Positions 35,522 through 48,696 are shown, numbered from the stretch's first letter. The stretch: 64,000 nt of DNA from Streptococcus cristatus (GCF_003943815.1 NZ_RJNA01000007.1:1-64000), one strand, 5' to 3'. Numbers and translations: made by a program. Notes: a model not told the origin generated them from the sequence alone.

Positions 35522-38500
35522 TTAGAAAAACTCATCAAACAAACTCAACTGGTTATCCTCTGGCATATTGCCGAGAATGCCCATATCGTCCATTTTTTCA
35601 ACTAGGGTGCTAGAGAGGCCGCCGCGCTTTCGGAGCTCCGTCTTAGAAAGGAATTCGCCTTCTTCCCGCGCTCTAACTAATTGGCGGGCAACGTTATCAC
35701 CCAGACCGTCCATGGTAGAGAAAGGCGGGATAAGGGTATCTCCTTCGATGAGAAACTCGGTCGCGTGGCTCTTGTAGAGATCTAGCTTACCGAATTTGAA
35801 GCCCCGCTCCAGCATTTCATTGACGATTTCCAGAGTCGTATAAAGGTCAATTTCTACATTGGAAGCTTCGTTGTTCTTACGCTTTTCAGCGATTTCGCTC
35901 ATCCGACGTTTGACGGCATCAAGACCGCCACTCATGGTCTTGATATCAAAGGCCTTAGCCCGGATGGAGAAATAAGCACAGTAGTAATAAATCGGATGAT
36001 GTACCTTGAAGTAGGCTACCCGCAGGGCCATCATAACGTAGGCTGCCGCATGGGCCTTAGGGAACATGTACTTGATCTTTCCACAGGACTCGATGTACCA
36101 CTCTGGCACATTGTTTTCCTTCATGGCTGCGATGTAGCCATTGCGCTCTTCTTCAGAAATCTTCAGCCAAAGGCCCTTCCGCACACGCTCCATGATCGTA
36201 AAGGCCATCTTAGGATCCAAGCCCTTGTGCATGAGGTAAACCATGATGTCGTCCCGACAGCCGATAACGGTGGACAGGTCGGCAATTCCTTGCTTAATCA
36301 AGTCTTGAGCATTGCCTAGCCAAACGTCCGTACCATGAGAGAGACCAGATAGCTGTAAGAGCTCCGCAAATGTTGTCGGATGGGTCTCGTCAACCATGCC
36401 CCGTACAAAATTGGTCCCAAACTCCGGAATCCCCAGCATACCAGTCGGCGTGCCGATTTGCTCCTCAGTAACCCCCAGAATATCTGTCCCAGAAAAGAGG
36501 GCCATGACGCCAGCATCATCCATAGGAATGTCATTAGGATCAATGCCAGACAAGTCCTGAAGCTTCCGAATCATGGTCGGATCATCATGCCCCAGCACAT
36601 CGAGTTTGAGGACGTTCTCATCGATATCGTGGAAGTTAAAGTGGGTCGTTTGCCATTCGGCCGTCACATCGTCAGCTGGATATTGGACCGGTGTAAAGTC
36701 GTAAACATCCATGTAGTTAGGAATAACAACGATTCCACCTGGGTGTTGTCCAGTCGTCCGCTTGACTCCGGCAGCTCCCTGCGCCAAACGCTCAACTTCG
36801 GCGTCTCGGTAGAACTTCCCGTAGTCGCGCTCGTAACCCTTGACAAATCCATAGGCCGTCTTAGCAGCCACCGTACCAACCGTTCCTGCACGAAAGGCAT
36901 ACTCCTCACCAAAGATATCCCGTACGTCCAAGTGGGCGCTAGGCTGATCTTCTCCGGAGAAGTTCAAGTCAATATCGGGTACCTTGTCCCCGTCAAACCC
37001 AAGGAAGGTCTCAAAAGGAATATCCTGACCGTTCTTGCTCAGCTTGTGGCCGCACTCTGGGCAGTCTTTATCCGGCATATCAAAGCCTGAACCATAAGAA
37101 CCGTCCGTGATGAACTTGCTGTATTGGCATTTGCCACAGACATAGTGGGGCGACAGAGGATTAACCTCGGTAATCCCAATCATGGTCGCGACAAAGCTGG
37201 ATCCAACAGACCCCCGTGAACCTACCAGATAGCCCCGCTCATTGGAGCGTTGTACCAGCATCTGCGAAGCCAGATAAATCACGGCAAAGCCATTCCCCAA
37301 GATGGAGGTCAGCTCTTTTTCAATTCGCAAGTCCACGATATCTGGCAGCGGATTGCCATAAATCTCAAAGGCTTTTTGATAGGTCAGTTCGGCAACTGTC
37401 TCCTCGGCCTTGTCAATGAAAGGCGTATAGAGGTCTCCCTTGACTACCTCGACCGGCTCAAAGGTCTCCGCCAGCTGATTCGGATTGGTGATAACTAGCT
37501 TCTTAGCCAAATCCTCGCCTAGGAAGGCAAATTCGTCCAGCATCTCATTGGTGGTTCGGAAGTGAGCCTTAGGAAGCGGCGCCGGCTGGGCATTTTCACC
37601 GTGACCAATGGTACGGTTAATCATGGCTCCCTGACCGAGACTCCGGACGATAATCTCACGATAGATTTCTTCTTCCGGCTCGATATAGTGGACGTTCCCC
37701 GTCGCAAGGACAGGCTTGCCCAAACGATCGCCGACCTCAATCAGATTACGAATAATGGTCTGCAGTTCTTCCTGGTCCTTGATTTGCTCCTTGGCAATCA
37801 GCGGCTCATAGATAGCCGGCGGCATAACCTCGATAAAGTCATAGTACTTGGCCGCTTCGACAGCCGCGTCCACCCCCTGAGAGACAACAGCGTCATAGAC
37901 TTCGCCTTCTGAACAGGCTGAGCCTAAAATCAAGCCTTCACGATGAGCATCCAGCACGGTCCGTGGAATCCGCGGGACACCTTCGAAATACTTGGTATTG
38001 GACAGACTGACTAGTTTGAAAATATTCTTAAGTCCCGTCTGATTTTTAACATAAATAGTCGCATGCTTGACCCGAGCCTTCTTGTAAGAATTCTCATCGA
38101 CCAGATCCGTATTCAAATCCTTGAGATTGGTCACACCATGCTTTTCAGCCACATCCTTGATAAAGATAAAGAGGAGGCGACCCGTCGCTTCTGCGTCATA
38201 GTTGGCCATGTGGTGGTGCTCCAAAGCAATCTGGAAACGCTTGGTCAAAGGCCCCAGACCATGACGCTTGTACTCTGGATAGAGGTTACGGGCAAATTCC
38301 AGCGTGTCAATGACAGGCTGGGTAATTTTCGGCAGGCCATGCCGCTCATAATTGACATTCATAAAGCCCACGTCAAAGGTAGCATTATGGGCAACAAGGA
38401 CACTGTCCTGGCAAAATTCCTGAAATTCTTTCAGCACCTGCTCCAGTGGTTTGGCATTGCGGACATGCTCATCTGTAATCCCGGTCAGATCCGTCGTAAA

Positions 38501-39910
38501 GGCCGACAGAGGATGACCCGGATTGATAAACTCATCAAACTCAGCGATAATATTGCCCTTGTGCATCTTGCTGGCTGCGACCTGAATCAAGTCATTGTAA
38601 ACCGCTGAAAGTCCTGTCGTTTCCACGTCAAAGACCACATAGGTCGCATCGCTCAGCTCCATGTCCACTTCATTGTAGACGATAGGAACCCGGTCTTCTA
38701 CAATATTGGCCTCCATACCGTAAATCAGCTGAATACCAGCCTTCTTGGCAGCCTTGTAGCCATGGGGAAAGCTCTGCACATTGCCATGGTCAGTAATGGC
38801 GACAGCCTTGTGGCCCCACTTGGCTGCCGTTGCCACGATTTCCTCGACCTCAGGTAAGGCGTCCATAGTAGACATATTGGTATGGGCGTGAAACTCAACC
38901 CGCTTCTGGCCCTCAGGCATCAAGTCCTTGCGCTCATAGTGGGTAACAGCCTGAACATCCTGCACATTCATGGTCAGGTCGCGGGTGAAATTGTTCATCT
39001 CCACATTTCCCCGCACCCGCAGCCAGGCGCCTTTCTTAATCACGTCAAACTTCTTGGCTTCTTCTTCGTTTTTCATCCATTTTTGCAAGGAGAAGCTAGA
39101 AGTGTAGTCTGTCATCTTGAAATTAAGCAAGACCCGGCCGGTCCGAGTGACCTTCTGCTCTAAGTCAAAGACCATTCCCTCGAAGACCAGACGGTTTTCC
39201 TCAGTCTGAACTTCGATCATAGGGGTAATCTCTGCCTTATCCAGATTTGGCTTTGCTGCAGCCTTGCGAGCTTGGAAGTCATAGGCTGGCTTTTCCTCCG
39301 GCGGCGGTGCCATCTGCTGCAGGGATTCCATGGCTTTTAGCGCTTCTTCATTGGCCGCCTGAACAATCTTGTCATTCTCCGCCTGGAAATTCTCCGCTTG
39401 TTGCTGGGTCAGCTCATCGCTGTGCTGAACCTGACAGGTCAGCTGAGGAAAGCCGTACTTGACCAACTGCTGGCTGAGATTGGGCAGATGATTCTTGCGA
39501 AAATGCTCCGTATCAATGGTCGAAGCCCCCTCAATCAGCAGCTTGTCCCCATCTAGATGAACCCGCAAATCCTGATACAGACTCTTAAAGCCATGACTGG
39601 CACAAGGCCCCTCCTCAAAGGCCTGCTGGTAATAAGCCTGCAAGAGTTCATCCGATACCTGAGGATTCTGACAATGAATTTCAAAAATAGCTTGATTGCC
39701 CGTCTTAGAAAACTCTTGAGCTAAGCGCTTCTGCAATTCTCGAAAAATCTCAATGGGCAGGATATTCGCAAAAGAAAAATGAAACTCCCAGACCCGACTG
39801 ACCTTGTGGACCAGAACCTTCTCAATTTCTGCATTCAAAAAGGCCTCTGAATTTCTCATTTCCAGTGGCATATCCAGTTGATGCATTAAAACTTCAAACT
39901 TGTTTGACAT
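35522..39910 (-). CDS. polC: DNA polymerase III alpha subunit, PolC type
   Basis: Replicative polymerase of low-GC Gram-positives, with built-in proofreading. 1462 residues. The N-terminal domain (1-210) is followed by an OB fold (about 230-325), a split PHP domain ([17 protein letters not shown]), a DnaQ-like 3'-5' exonuclease ([10 protein letters not shown], about 427) inserted in PHP, and the polymerase core ([17 protein letters not shown]; catalytic [11 protein letters not shown]). A structural zinc site with paired CGKC and CPEC lies at about 923-953. AGGAAA precedes ATG 39910. It is complete, of normal length and not interrupted. Confidence 0.98.
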   Translation of the reverse strand: MSNKFEVLMHQLDMPLEMRNSEAFLNAEIEKVLVHKVSRVWEFHFSFANILPIEIFRELQKRLAQEFSKTGNQAIFEIHCQNPQVSDELLQAYYQQAFEEGPCASHGFKSLYQDLRVHLDGDKLLIEGASTIDTEHFRKNHLPNLSQQLVKYGFPQLTCQVQHSDELTQQQAENFQAENDKIVQAANEEALKAMESLQQMAPPPEEKPAYDFQARKAAAKPNLDKAEITPMIEVQTEENRLVFEGMVFDLEQKVTRTGRVLLNFKMTDYTSSFSLQKWMKNEEEAKKFDVIKKGAWLRVRGNVEMNNFTRDLTMNVQDVQAVTHYERKDLMPEGQKRVEFHAHTNMSTMDALPEVEEIVATAAKWGHKAVAITDHGNVQSFPHGYKAAKKAGIQLIYGMEANIVEDRVPIVYNEVDMELSDATYVVFDVETTGLSAVYNDLIQVAASKMHKGNIIAEFDEFINPGHPLSAFTTDLTGITDEHVRNAKPLEQVLKEFQEFCQDSVLVAHNATFDVGFMNVNYERHGLPKITQPVIDTLEFARNLYPEYKRHGLGPLTKRFQIALEHHHMANYDAEATGRLLFIFIKDVAEKHGVTNLKDLNTDLVDENSYKKARVKHATIYVKNQTGLKNIFKLVSLSNTKYFEGVPRIPRTVLDAHREGLILGSACSEGEVYDAVVSQGVDAAVEAAKYYDFIEVMPPAIYEPLIAKEQIKDQEELQTIIRNLIEVGDRLGKPVLATGNVHYIEPEEEIYREIIVRSLGQGAMINRTIGHGENAQPAPLPKAHFRTTNEMLDEFAFLGEDLAKKLVITNPNQLAETFEPVEVVKGDLYTPFIDKAEETVAELTYQKAFEIYGNPLPDIVDLRIEKELTSILGNGFAVIYLASQMLVQRSNERGYLVGSRGSVGSSFVATMIGITEVNPLSPHYVCGKCQYSKFITDGSYGSGFDMPDKDCPECGHKLSKNGQDIPFETFLGFDGDKVPDIDLNFSGEDQPSAHLDVRDIFGEEYAFRAGTVGTVAAKTAYGFVKGYERDYGKFYRDAEVERLAQGAAGVKRTTGQHPGGIVVIPNYMDVYDFTPVQYPADDVTAEWQTTHFNFHDIDENVLKLDVLGHDDPTMIRKLQDLSGIDPNDIPMDDAGVMALFSGTDILGVTEEQIGTPTGMLGIPEFGTNFVRGMVDETHPTTFAELLQLSGLSHGTDVWLGNAQDLIKQGIADLSTVIGCRDDIMVYLMHKGLDPKMAFTIMERVRKGLWLKISEEERNGYIAAMKENNVPEWYIESCGKIKYMFPKAHAAAYVMMALRVAYFKVHHPIYYYCAYFSIRAKAFDIKTMSGGLDAVKRRMSEIAEKRKNNEASNVEIDLYTTLEIVNEMLERGFKFGKLDLYKSHATEFLIEGDTLIPPFSTMDGLGDNVARQLVRAREEGEFLSKTELRKRGGLSSTLVEKMDDMGILGNMPEDNQLSLFDEFF

Positions 39911-40027
39911 GACATTTCCTCGTACAGTAGTGACCCTATTTTACCATAAATCAGCACTTTTTTCGACAGAAAAAGAGCCAGACAAGCTTGTCTGCTCTTC
40001 CTTCATACTACAAGAAAACCAAGAGTT

Positions 40028-40411
40028 TTATCTTAGCACTGCTTCTGCCAGCGCTTTTTGGATGGCAATGACACTTTTATCACTTCGGAAAGTTAGGGTT
40101 TCGGCTGGTTCCTCAGCACTGGAAACCCAGATTTTCAGCTCAGCATCTAGGTCAAAGTGGCCAGCCGTTTCCACTGAAAAACGAGAAATGGAGCGATAAG
40201 GATAAGACTTATAAGCCGTTTTCTTGCCTGTCACTCCCTGCTTGTCCACCAAGATCAAACGCTTATCTGTAAAGACAATCAAGTCGCGAATCAGGCTGAA
40301 AGCCAACTCCACATTTTCTGCTAGCGTCAGAATGTTCTCCAATTCTCTTTCTGTTTTTTCAATATCTTTCTGAGAAGCATTGCCCAATAAACCGCTGAAT
40401 AATCCCATCAT
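40028..40411 (-). CDS. Bacterial PH-domain protein
   Basis: A 127-residue protein of the YvbH/bPH_1 type. Residues about 1-45 are helical (ELENILTLAENVELAFSLI), then a beta-rich PH-like fold (DLIVFTDKRLILVDKQGVTGKKTAYKSYPYRSI, in parts). Such proteins bind lipids or proteins; no enzyme motif is seen. Two adjacent ATGs (40411 and 40408) follow GGAGG; the second has the better spacing. It lies between polC and the ~160-bp repeat element. Confidence 0.8.
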   Translation of the reverse strand: MMGLFSGLLGNASQKDIEKTERELENILTLAENVELAFSLIRDLIVFTDKRLILVDKQGVTGKKTAYKSYPYRSISRFSVETAGHFDLDAELKIWVSSAEEPAETLTFRSDKSVIAIQKALAEAVLR

Positions 40412-40470
40412 TCATTCCTCCAATCCATTTTCCCTACTATAGCATTTTCAAGGCCAATAAGCAAAAGAAA

Positions 40471-40630
40471 GAGAGTGGGACAGAAATCTGAAATTCGTTA
40501 GAATTCGATTTCGTCGTCCCACCTCCGCACAGTTGAGTAGGGCTGTAAAAGCTGATGAAATCAGCGTAGTAGAGCCCACTCAACCACTGCGTCTTGCTCG
40601 ACAATCCAAAGACAATTGAGAGGCTAGGAC
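40471..40630 (+). repeat. Structured ~160-bp intergenic repeat, copy 1
   Basis: It begins GAGAGTGGGACAGAAATC and ends GAGAGGCTAGGAC. The same sequence occurs in reverse complement at 57014-57173 with about seven substitutions and one indel, by eye. It can fold into two hairpins: GTGGGAC...GTCCCAC with GAAATC/GATTTC inside, and AGTAGGG...CCCACT with GCTGAT/ATCAGC inside. It carries no open frame. It sits between the proS 3' end and the PH-domain gene. Confidence 0.9.
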
Positions 40631-40650
40631 TTTTGTCCTAAACTCTTGTT

Positions 40651-42516
<1,866 letters not shown>

Positions 42517-42546
42517 TCATAGAATATTTTTCAATCTTTTAAAATG

Positions 42547-43803
42547 TTAGAAGAACAATTTCATAATATCATTCCAAGTCACAGCAATCATGAGGACAAC
42601 CATGACAGCTACCCCTGCGAGGGTAACATAGCTTTCTGTTTCTCGTTTCAAGGGTTTGCGACGGATAGCCTCAAGGATATTGAGGACAATTTTTCCACCG
42701 TCCAAGGCAGGAATCGGAATTAGATTAAAGATCCCGATATTAAGGGACAGCATAGCTAAAAGACTCAGAATAGCCGGCAATCCTTGTTGAGCCGCCTGAC
42801 TGCTGACATTATAAATAGCAACTGGACCGCCTAATTTATTTAAATTAAAGTTAAAAATCAAATCTTTCAAGGCTGTCAAAATCCGACCTGTAGTCGTCCA
42901 CGTAGCGGTAAAGCCTCCAACTACCTTGTCCCAAAAACCAGTCTTGATAGCAGGCAAAACGCCCAATGGATAGCGATCCCCCTCTTTTTTAGGCTCGACG
43001 TCCACTTTATGAGTCTGACCGTCACTCTTATAAGTGATGGTCAATTTTGGTGCATCTGCCTTATCTTTCGTCGTTTCTGACACGGCTTTGGTTAGGTCGT
43101 CCCAGTTTGCAATCTCATAATTGTTGACTTTCAGAATCTGGTCATTGCTTTTCACCCCTGCCTTGGCAACGGCGCTACCTTCCAGAACCTGAAAATGATT
43201 GCTATTTTCATCTTGGACACCGCCTTGAAGAAAGGCCAAAAGCATGAAAACTAGAATGCTCAAAATGAAATTATTCATGGGGCCAGCAAAATTAGTGATG
43301 AGTCGCCCCCAGATAGTCGCATTTTGATACTGAACATCCAGCGGAGCAATCCGAACTTCCGTTCCGTCTTCCTCAACAATGGTCGCATCGTGGTCAACAG
43401 AATAAGTCTTGGTCTCATCTAAGACCAGCCCTGTAATCTCCAGCTTTTCTTCAAAATCAAAACTAGTCACATTCATAGGTAGAGCCGTCTGATCAATTTT
43501 CTTGCCAGACAGATTGATGCGGACGACTTTCCCATCTTCATTCAAGGTCAGACTAGCTGGCGTACCTGTTTTGATTTCTGTCGAATCCTCGCCCCAGCCA
43601 GCCATACGGACATATCCACCTAATGGCAGAATCCGAATCGTGTAGGCTGTTCCATCCTTGCCAATATGAGCAAAGATTTTCGGGCCCATCCCAATGGCAA
43701 ACTCACGAACTAGAATGCCTGATTTTTTGGCAAAGTAGAAATGTCCAAACTCATGAACCACCACGATGATCCCAAAAATAATAATAAATGTAATAATCTG
43801 CAT
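42547..43803 (-). CDS. rseP: Site-2 intramembrane metalloprotease RseP/Eep
   Basis: Membrane zinc protease of the S2P family, known in streptococci and enterococci for processing signal peptides into small signalling peptides. 418 residues. Zinc motif HEFGH (about residue 18-22) in the first helix, a PDZ domain (about 190-270), and the third ligand motif [11 protein letters not shown] (about 365). The start at 43803 (MQIITFII) gives the family N-terminus. The frame extends upstream to 43887 but would overlap cdsA. Shine-Dalgarno is weak (AAGAGAAAG). Confidence 0.94.
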   Translation of the reverse strand: MQIITFIIIFGIIVVVHEFGHFYFAKKSGILVREFAIGMGPKIFAHIGKDGTAYTIRILPLGGYVRMAGWGEDSTEIKTGTPASLTLNEDGKVVRINLSGKKIDQTALPMNVTSFDFEEKLEITGLVLDETKTYSVDHDATIVEEDGTEVRIAPLDVQYQNATIWGRLITNFAGPMNNFILSILVFMLLAFLQGGVQDENSNHFQVLEGSAVAKAGVKSNDQILKVNNYEIANWDDLTKAVSETTKDKADAPKLTITYKSDGQTHKVDVEPKKEGDRYPLGVLPAIKTGFWDKVVGGFTATWTTTGRILTALKDLIFNFNLNKLGGPVAIYNVSSQAAQQGLPAILSLLAMLSLNIGIFNLIPIPALDGGKIVLNILEAIRRKPLKRETESYVTLAGVAVMVVLMIAVTWNDIMKLFF

Positions 43804-43873
43804 AAGTCTAATCTTTCTCTTAAGATTGTTCATTAAGCCAAGAAGGCTTTCGGCTGCTTGGCCACCAAACTCC

Positions 43874-44677
43874 TTAGAACAGGCCAAAGAGGTGCATCAG
43901 TGGAAAGACAAAAAGCAAGCTATCAAAGCGATCCAAAACGCCGCCATGCCCAGGAATAAACTTCCCTGAGTCTTTGACACCAAAGTGACGCTTAATAGCG
44001 CTCTCTACCAAGTCACCGAATTGGCCAGCGATACTAAAGACAACTGTCAAGAGCAGCATGGTCATAAAGCTATATGGAGTGGCAACTTGCGGACGAACAG
44101 ACATAAAAATCGCCGAAACCAACACCGCTGAGATAATGCCTCCTAAACTGCCTTCAATGGTTTTATTTGGCGATACCTTTGGCAATAATTTTCTCCGCCC
44201 GTAGCGGGTACCAACCAGATAGGCTCCACTGTCTGTGGCCCAGACGATAAAGAGGGCCAGCAAAACCTTGTCCACATTCACCAAACGAGCATCGATCAAA
44301 GCATTAAAGCCTAAACCGACATAAAAACTAGAAGCAATCGGATAAGCCGCATCTTCAAAGCTATATGAGGAGCCTAAAACAGTCGCTCCTAGCAAGACAA
44401 AAACGACCAAGCCATAAGCCATCACATTGCCGTCCACAGGTAAAAATTTCAGGTAGTTCTCAAGTGGCAGGGTTAAGACAAAAGCTGCCAGCATAGCCAA
44501 TCCGCCTTCTAAGGTCGCTGTCGGAAGCCCCTTCATCTTAAGCAATTCATGCACTGCTAGCATAGCTAAAAGACCAACACTGATCTGGAAAGGAATCCCT
44601 CCCATCTTCACTAGAGGAATAAAAATAGCTAGAGCAATTCCTCCAAAAAGAAGACGTCTTTGTAAATCTAAACTCAT
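43874..44677 (-). CDS. cdsA: Phosphatidate cytidylyltransferase
   Basis: Makes CDP-diacylglycerol from CTP and phosphatidate at the membrane, the branch point for phosphatidylglycerol and cardiolipin. 267 residues with about eight hydrophobic helices and the C-terminal signature [20 protein letters not shown] then GGVLDRFDS. It lies 15 bp after uppS and 70 bp before rseP, in the same order as in many Firmicutes. Confidence 0.97.
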   Translation of the reverse strand: MSLDLQRRLLFGGIALAIFIPLVKMGGIPFQISVGLLAMLAVHELLKMKGLPTATLEGGLAMLAAFVLTLPLENYLKFLPVDGNVMAYGLVVFVLLGATVLGSSYSFEDAAYPIASSFYVGLGFNALIDARLVNVDKVLLALFIVWATDSGAYLVGTRYGRRKLLPKVSPNKTIEGSLGGIISAVLVSAIFMSVRPQVATPYSFMTMLLLTVVFSIAGQFGDLVESAIKRHFGVKDSGKFIPGHGGVLDRFDSLLFVFPLMHLFGLF

Positions 44678-44692
44678 CTTTTTCTCCCTCCT

Positions 44693-45442
44693 TTATACAC
44701 CGCCGAAGCGACGATTGCGGCGATTATACTCTACAACCGCATCCTTCAAAGCCTTCTCATCGAAATCCGGCCAAAGGATATCTGTAAAATACAACTCGCT
44801 ATATGCTGTCTGCCAAGGCAAGAAATTGCTAAGGCGCAGCTCGCCACTCGTACGAATAACCAAGTCAGGATCCCGTAAACTTGCAGGCAAACTGCTGGTA
44901 TAGAGGTAATCTCCAATCATTTCCTCTGTAATATCTGCTGGCTGAACTTTCGCATCTAAAACATCTTGGGCAAGCTTCTGAACTGCTTGATTGATTTCAG
45001 CTCGTCCACCGTAGTTCAGGGCGAAGTTCAAAATCAGCCCTGTATTCAAGCGAGTCAGATCTTCAGCCTTCTCCAAGGCCTCAAAAGTAGCTTTAGGAAG
45101 TCGCTTCGTATCGCCAATCATTTGAATTTTTACATTGTTTCTGTGCAATTCTGGCACATAGCGGTCATAAAATTCAACTGGCAGATTCATAATGAAAGAC
45201 ACTTCTTTCTCTGGTCGCGCCCAGTTTTCCGTTGAAAAGGCATAGACCGTCAAGACCTGCACACCCATCTCCTTGGCTGCAATCGTCACTTCTTGCAAGG
45301 CTTCCATACCTGCCTTATGGCCAAAGACGCGCGGCTGCATACGTTTTTTAGCCCAACGACCATTGCCATCCATGATAATCCCTATATGCTTGGGAACAAG
45401 CAAGGCCTCATCGAGCTTTTCTTTTTTCTTAAAACTAAACAT
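44693..45442 (-). CDS. uppS: Undecaprenyl diphosphate synthase
   Basis: Cis-prenyltransferase that builds C55-PP, the carrier lipid for peptidoglycan and wall polymers. 249 residues. The diphosphate-binding motif is IIMDGNGRWAKKR (about 22-34), followed by FGHKAGMEAL, TVYAFSTENWARP and the C-terminal RTSGELRLSNFLPWQTAYSE in parts. It is the first gene of uppS-cdsA-rseP-proS. An extended -10 (TGATATAAT) lies 33 bp upstream. Confidence 0.97.
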   Translation of the reverse strand: MFSFKKKEKLDEALLVPKHIGIIMDGNGRWAKKRMQPRVFGHKAGMEALQEVTIAAKEMGVQVLTVYAFSTENWARPEKEVSFIMNLPVEFYDRYVPELHRNNVKIQMIGDTKRLPKATFEALEKAEDLTRLNTGLILNFALNYGGRAEINQAVQKLAQDVLDAKVQPADITEEMIGDYLYTSSLPASLRDPDLVIRTSGELRLSNFLPWQTAYSELYFTDILWPDFDEKALKDAVVEYNRRNRRFGGV

Positions 45443-45474
45443 ATTTTTTATCCTATTTAAAGTTTTATCATTTC

Positions 45475-45483
45475 ATTATATCA
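45475..45483 (-). promoter_or_regulatory. Extended -10 promoter of uppS operon
   Basis: The minus strand reads TGATATAAT 33 bp before the uppS start; no clear -35. Confidence 0.55.
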
Positions 45484-45590
45484 TAAATCCTTTAAATGTG
45501 GGCAGGAGAGCTGATTTTTCGTCTATCAGAGCTGATGATAAATAGTTAGTAGTGGATGTAGGCAGGTTTCGCTAGTATTGTGCAACTATA

Positions 45591-45617
45591 ATATTGTAAA
45601 AGATGAGTTTACAATAT
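45591..45617. promoter_or_regulatory. Perfect 10-bp inverted repeat in the yajC-uppS gap
   Basis: ATATTGTAAA - 7 nt - TTTACAATAT. It lies about 110 bp upstream of the uppS promoter and just beyond the yajC terminator. It may be an operator for a dimeric regulator or a weak hairpin. No flanking gene obviously owns it. Confidence 0.5.
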
Positions 45618-45633
45618 GTCCTTAAAATAAAAA

Positions 45634-45654
45634 AGACAGCCTCTCGACTGTCCT
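45634..45654 (-). terminator. Terminator of yajC
   Basis: The minus strand forms AGGACAG - loop - CTGTCT followed by TTTTT, six bases after the yajC stop. Confidence 0.75.
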
Positions 45655-45659
45655 ATATC

Positions 45660-45995
45660 CTATTCTTCAATGGCAGTATCTTCATCAGACACAGCGATAT
45701 CGCCTTCCACTCCCGCAGCAGCTGGGATACCTTCTGTCAATGGCAAAACAGTCTTAATGGCTGCTAATTCAAATGTTAAGAAAACACCGTCTACGTCCAA
45801 GACAACAGTCTTACGCTCTGAATCAACTTCGTCAACAGTTCCGTAAAGACCACCAATAGTAATGACTTCATAGCCTTTCTGCAGTTTATTAAGGCTCTCC
45901 ATCCGTTTTTCAGCTTGCTTTTTCTGTGTCCGTACTTGGAAATACATCATTCCTACTAGTACAACGAAAAAAATAATCATCATTGTTGGATTCAT
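45660..45995 (-). CDS. yajC: Preprotein translocase subunit YajC
   Basis: Small accessory subunit of the Sec translocon. 111 residues with an N-terminal transmembrane helix (MIIFFVVLVGMMYFQVR, about 4-20), the family motif QKKQAEKRMESLNKLQKGYEVITIGGLYG in parts, and an acidic C-terminal tail. Single gene with its own terminator; transcribed after tkt region on the same strand. Confidence 0.94.
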   Translation of the reverse strand: MNPTMMIIFFVVLVGMMYFQVRTQKKQAEKRMESLNKLQKGYEVITIGGLYGTVDEVDSERKTVVLDVDGVFLTFELAAIKTVLPLTEGIPAAAGVEGDIAVSDEDTAIEE

Positions 45996-46114
45996 TTCTC
46001 TTCTCCTTTGGAATTCATCTACTAATTACTATAGCAGATTTTGCCCCGTTTGACAAGGCAGGAAAATAATTTCCAAAAAAATCAGGATGAGCAACACCCT
46101 GATTTTATGTCTTT

Positions 46115-48091
46115 TTATTTCAGATTTTTAACAACTTCTGCTACGTGTTCAACTGTAAAGCCGTATTCTTCCAAAGCTTTGCTTGCTGGAGCAGAGGCAC
46201 CGAACTGGTCGATTCCGATAACTGCACCGTCTAGACCGACATACTTGTACCAAGGCTGGCTAGCTGCCATCTCAATCGCTACGCGGCGACGAACTGCATT
46301 TGGCAGAATTTCTTCTTTGTAGGCTGCATCTTGAGCATCAAAAAGCTCTGTTGATGGCACGCTGACCACGCGAATTTTAGCACCTTCTGCTGCAAGTGCT
46401 TTAGCAGCTGCAACAGCCAAATTAACCTCAGAACCAGAAGCCAGCAAGATAGTATCGAAATCTGATGCTGTTTCGTAAACCACATAAGCACCTTTAGCTA
46501 CTTTGTCAAAGTCTGTTCCTTCTTCGACTGTCAGATTTTGACGGGTCAAGACCAGAGCAGTCGGAGTAGATTGACTCTTAAGAGCCAAGTACCAAGCTGC
46601 CTGAGTTTCACGCGCATCTGCTGGGCGAAGAACAGTCAGGTTTGGAATAGCACGCAGACCAGCCAAATGCTCAATCGGCTCATGAGTCGGTCCATCTTCA
46701 CCAACTGCAATTGAGTCGTGAGTGAAGACATAAGTCACTGGCAAGCCTTGAAGGGCAGACAAACGGACAGCTGCCTTGACATAGTCTGAGAAGACGAAGA
46801 AGGTACCGCCGTAAACGCGAAGACCACCATGAAGCGCCATACCATTGAGAATAGTTCCCATAGCAAACTCGCGCACACCAAATTGGATATTGCGGTTGAG
46901 ACGGTGGGCATCGTCCTGCAGGCCGTCTTCCTTGATGTAGGTCATATTAGAATGAGCCAAGTCAGCAGAACCGCCGAGGAAAGTTGGAAGCACCTTAGCT
47001 GCTGCATTGAGGGCATCTTGGCTAGAATTACGGGTCGCTTGAGAGAAGCCATTTTCAAGCACTGGGAAATCTTCTGGTTTGATTTCTACTGGATCCTGAC
47101 CAGCAATGATAGCTGTTACTTCTGCTGCCAATTCTGGATAAGCTTGCTTGTAGTCCTCTACTAGCTGTTTCCAAGCATCGTAAGCCGCTGCACCACGCTC
47201 TGCCACATTTGTACGGTAGTCAGTATAGACTTCCTCAGGAATCTCAAATGGCGCATAGTCCCAACCCAAGGCTTGACGAGTAGCTTCCGCTTCTTCTGCT
47301 CCAAGAGGCGCACCGTGAACTGCATTGGTTCCTTGCTTGTTTGGTGAACCATATCCGATAATCGTCTTGACTTCAATCAAAGATGGCTTGCCAGAAGCCT
47401 TCGCTTCATTGATAGCCGCATCAATCGCTGCAAGGTCTGTTCCATCTTCTACCAAGGCAGTATGCCAACCATACGCTTCATAGCGGGCACGAACATCTTC
47501 TGTAAAGGAATCTTTGGTTTCCCCGTCCAAGTTGATATCATTTGAATCGTAGAGGACAACCAGCTTGTCAAGCTTTTGCAGACCAGCGTAAGAAGCAGCC
47601 TCAGCTGAAACACCCTCCATCAAATCGCCATCACCACAGATGACATAAGTGTAATGGTCGAAAATCGGATAACCATCACGGTTGTACTTAGCAGCCAAGA
47701 AACGCTCTGCTTGAGCAAATCCAGTCGCTGTAGAAATCCCTTGTCCCAATGGTCCAGTCGTCGCATCAACTCCAGCTGTATGACCAAACTCTGGGTGACC
47801 TGGTGTCTTAGAGCCCCATTGGCGGAAGTTTTTGATTTCCTCCATGCTGACATCTTTAAAGCCAGACAGGTAGAGCAGGGCATAAAGCAACATAGAGCCG
47901 TGTCCTGCAGATAGAACGAAGCGATCGCGGTTAATCCAATTTGGCTCTGCTGGATTGATACGCAGTTGTTTGGTAAATAGGTCGTAAGCCATCGGCGCAG
48001 CCCCCATAACAACGCCAGGGTGACCTGACTTAGACTTTTCAATCGCGTCAATTCCTAAAAAGCGAATGGCATTAACAGATAATTGTGACAT
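46115..48091 (-). CDS. tkt: Transketolase
   Basis: TPP enzyme of the pentose phosphate pathway that transfers two-carbon units between sugar phosphates. 658 residues. N-terminal TPP domain with [16 protein letters not shown] and the TPP/Mg motif [13 protein letters not shown], middle Pyr domain ([18 protein letters not shown]), and the C-terminal domain. AAGGAG precedes the ATG. Good promoter, with an inverted repeat over the -35 and a hairpin in the leader (CTGCT...AGCAG, 48121-48136). Confidence 0.97.
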   Translation of the reverse strand: MSQLSVNAIRFLGIDAIEKSKSGHPGVVMGAAPMAYDLFTKQLRINPAEPNWINRDRFVLSAGHGSMLLYALLYLSGFKDVSMEEIKNFRQWGSKTPGHPEFGHTAGVDATTGPLGQGISTATGFAQAERFLAAKYNRDGYPIFDHYTYVICGDGDLMEGVSAEAASYAGLQKLDKLVVLYDSNDINLDGETKDSFTEDVRARYEAYGWHTALVEDGTDLAAIDAAINEAKASGKPSLIEVKTIIGYGSPNKQGTNAVHGAPLGAEEAEATRQALGWDYAPFEIPEEVYTDYRTNVAERGAAAYDAWKQLVEDYKQAYPELAAEVTAIIAGQDPVEIKPEDFPVLENGFSQATRNSSQDALNAAAKVLPTFLGGSADLAHSNMTYIKEDGLQDDAHRLNRNIQFGVREFAMGTILNGMALHGGLRVYGGTFFVFSDYVKAAVRLSALQGLPVTYVFTHDSIAVGEDGPTHEPIEHLAGLRAIPNLTVLRPADARETQAAWYLALKSQSTPTALVLTRQNLTVEEGTDFDKVAKGAYVVYETASDFDTILLASGSEVNLAVAAAKALAAEGAKIRVVSVPSTELFDAQDAAYKEEILPNAVRRRVAIEMAASQPWYKYVGLDGAVIGIDQFGASAPASKALEEYGFTVEHVAEVVKNLK

Positions 48092-48165
48092 TGAGTTCTC
48101 CTTATAAAAAATTTAGCGGGCTGCTACCACCAGCAGACATTCCTACGCTCATTTTTCTTATTTCC

Positions 48166-48206
48166 ATTATATGAAATTTTTGCCTTTCCTGCAATAATGG
48201 AAAGGC
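48166..48206 (-). promoter_or_regulatory. tkt promoter with inverted-repeat operator
   Basis: The minus strand has TTGCAG (48189-48194), a 17-bp spacer and TATAAT (48166-48171). A perfect inverted repeat GCCTTTCC - 9 nt - GGAAAGGC (48182-48206) covers the -35, as a repressor or activator site would. Confidence 0.65.
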
Positions 48207-48289
48207 CATTCTTTCCTTCAGTAAAAGAATCCCACAAGCAAGCACTCATAGAATTCTAGTTATATATATATCCCTGTAAAATCGGCTAC

Positions 48290-48532
48290 TTATTGAATAG
48301 TAATACCGTATTTTTCATGATTTTCTTCGTACCAATTAATCAGAGCAATAGCCGTTTGATAAGTAATATTCTTAATCTTGCTGCTACCTTTGACCAGTGT
48401 CAAGATGCTCATTTTGCTGATGTTGGCATCTGTCGCCACACGATAGCTGGTCAAAACTCCATCGATTAGTAATTGAATAACAGCTTCTACCTTTTTATAA
48501 TCAGACATTGTAGTAATATCCAATTTCTCCAT
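48290..48532 (-). CDS. Small helix-turn-helix protein, unknown target
   Basis: An 80-residue protein. Its C-terminal two thirds resemble an XRE-type helix-turn-helix: an entry helix (VEAVIQLLIDGVL), a recognition-type segment (YRVATDANISKMSILTLVKG) and a closing helix (ITYQTAIALINWYEE). There is no other domain. Start 48532 (MEKLDITT) has AAGGA eight bases upstream; an ATG seven codons earlier lacks one. It is transcribed toward tkt, about 200 bp upstream of that gene, so it could regulate tkt or itself; that is inference. Confidence 0.6.
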   Translation of the reverse strand: MEKLDITTMSDYKKVEAVIQLLIDGVLTSYRVATDANISKMSILTLVKGSSKIKNITYQTAIALINWYEENHEKYGITIQ

Positions 48533-48696
48533 TTTGTATTCCTTCCATAACATTTATCTTTTCCTAACCATTATACACTTTTCTATGGTATTTACATATA
48601 TAAATGCTTGGAGCGTTAAAAAAGAGGAAATTGGCTGATTATTTCTGTCTAGTTTAGCTAGATTTTGAAAAGGTTGACAAGCGACAAAAATGAGTA

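Noticed and set aside
36380-37090. A 236-codon open frame on plus opposite polC
   Set aside because: It lies wholly inside the intact polC gene on the other strand, has no ribosome site or domain, and is an expected shadow of a biased coding sequence.
40471-40630. BOX or RUP element of pneumococcus
   Set aside because: The ends and internal modules do not match the boxA/boxB/boxC or RUP sequences I know.
48121-48136. CTGCT...AGCAG hairpin in the tkt leader as a riboswitch or attenuator
   Set aside because: Only five base pairs, no following T tract and no known riboswitch pattern.
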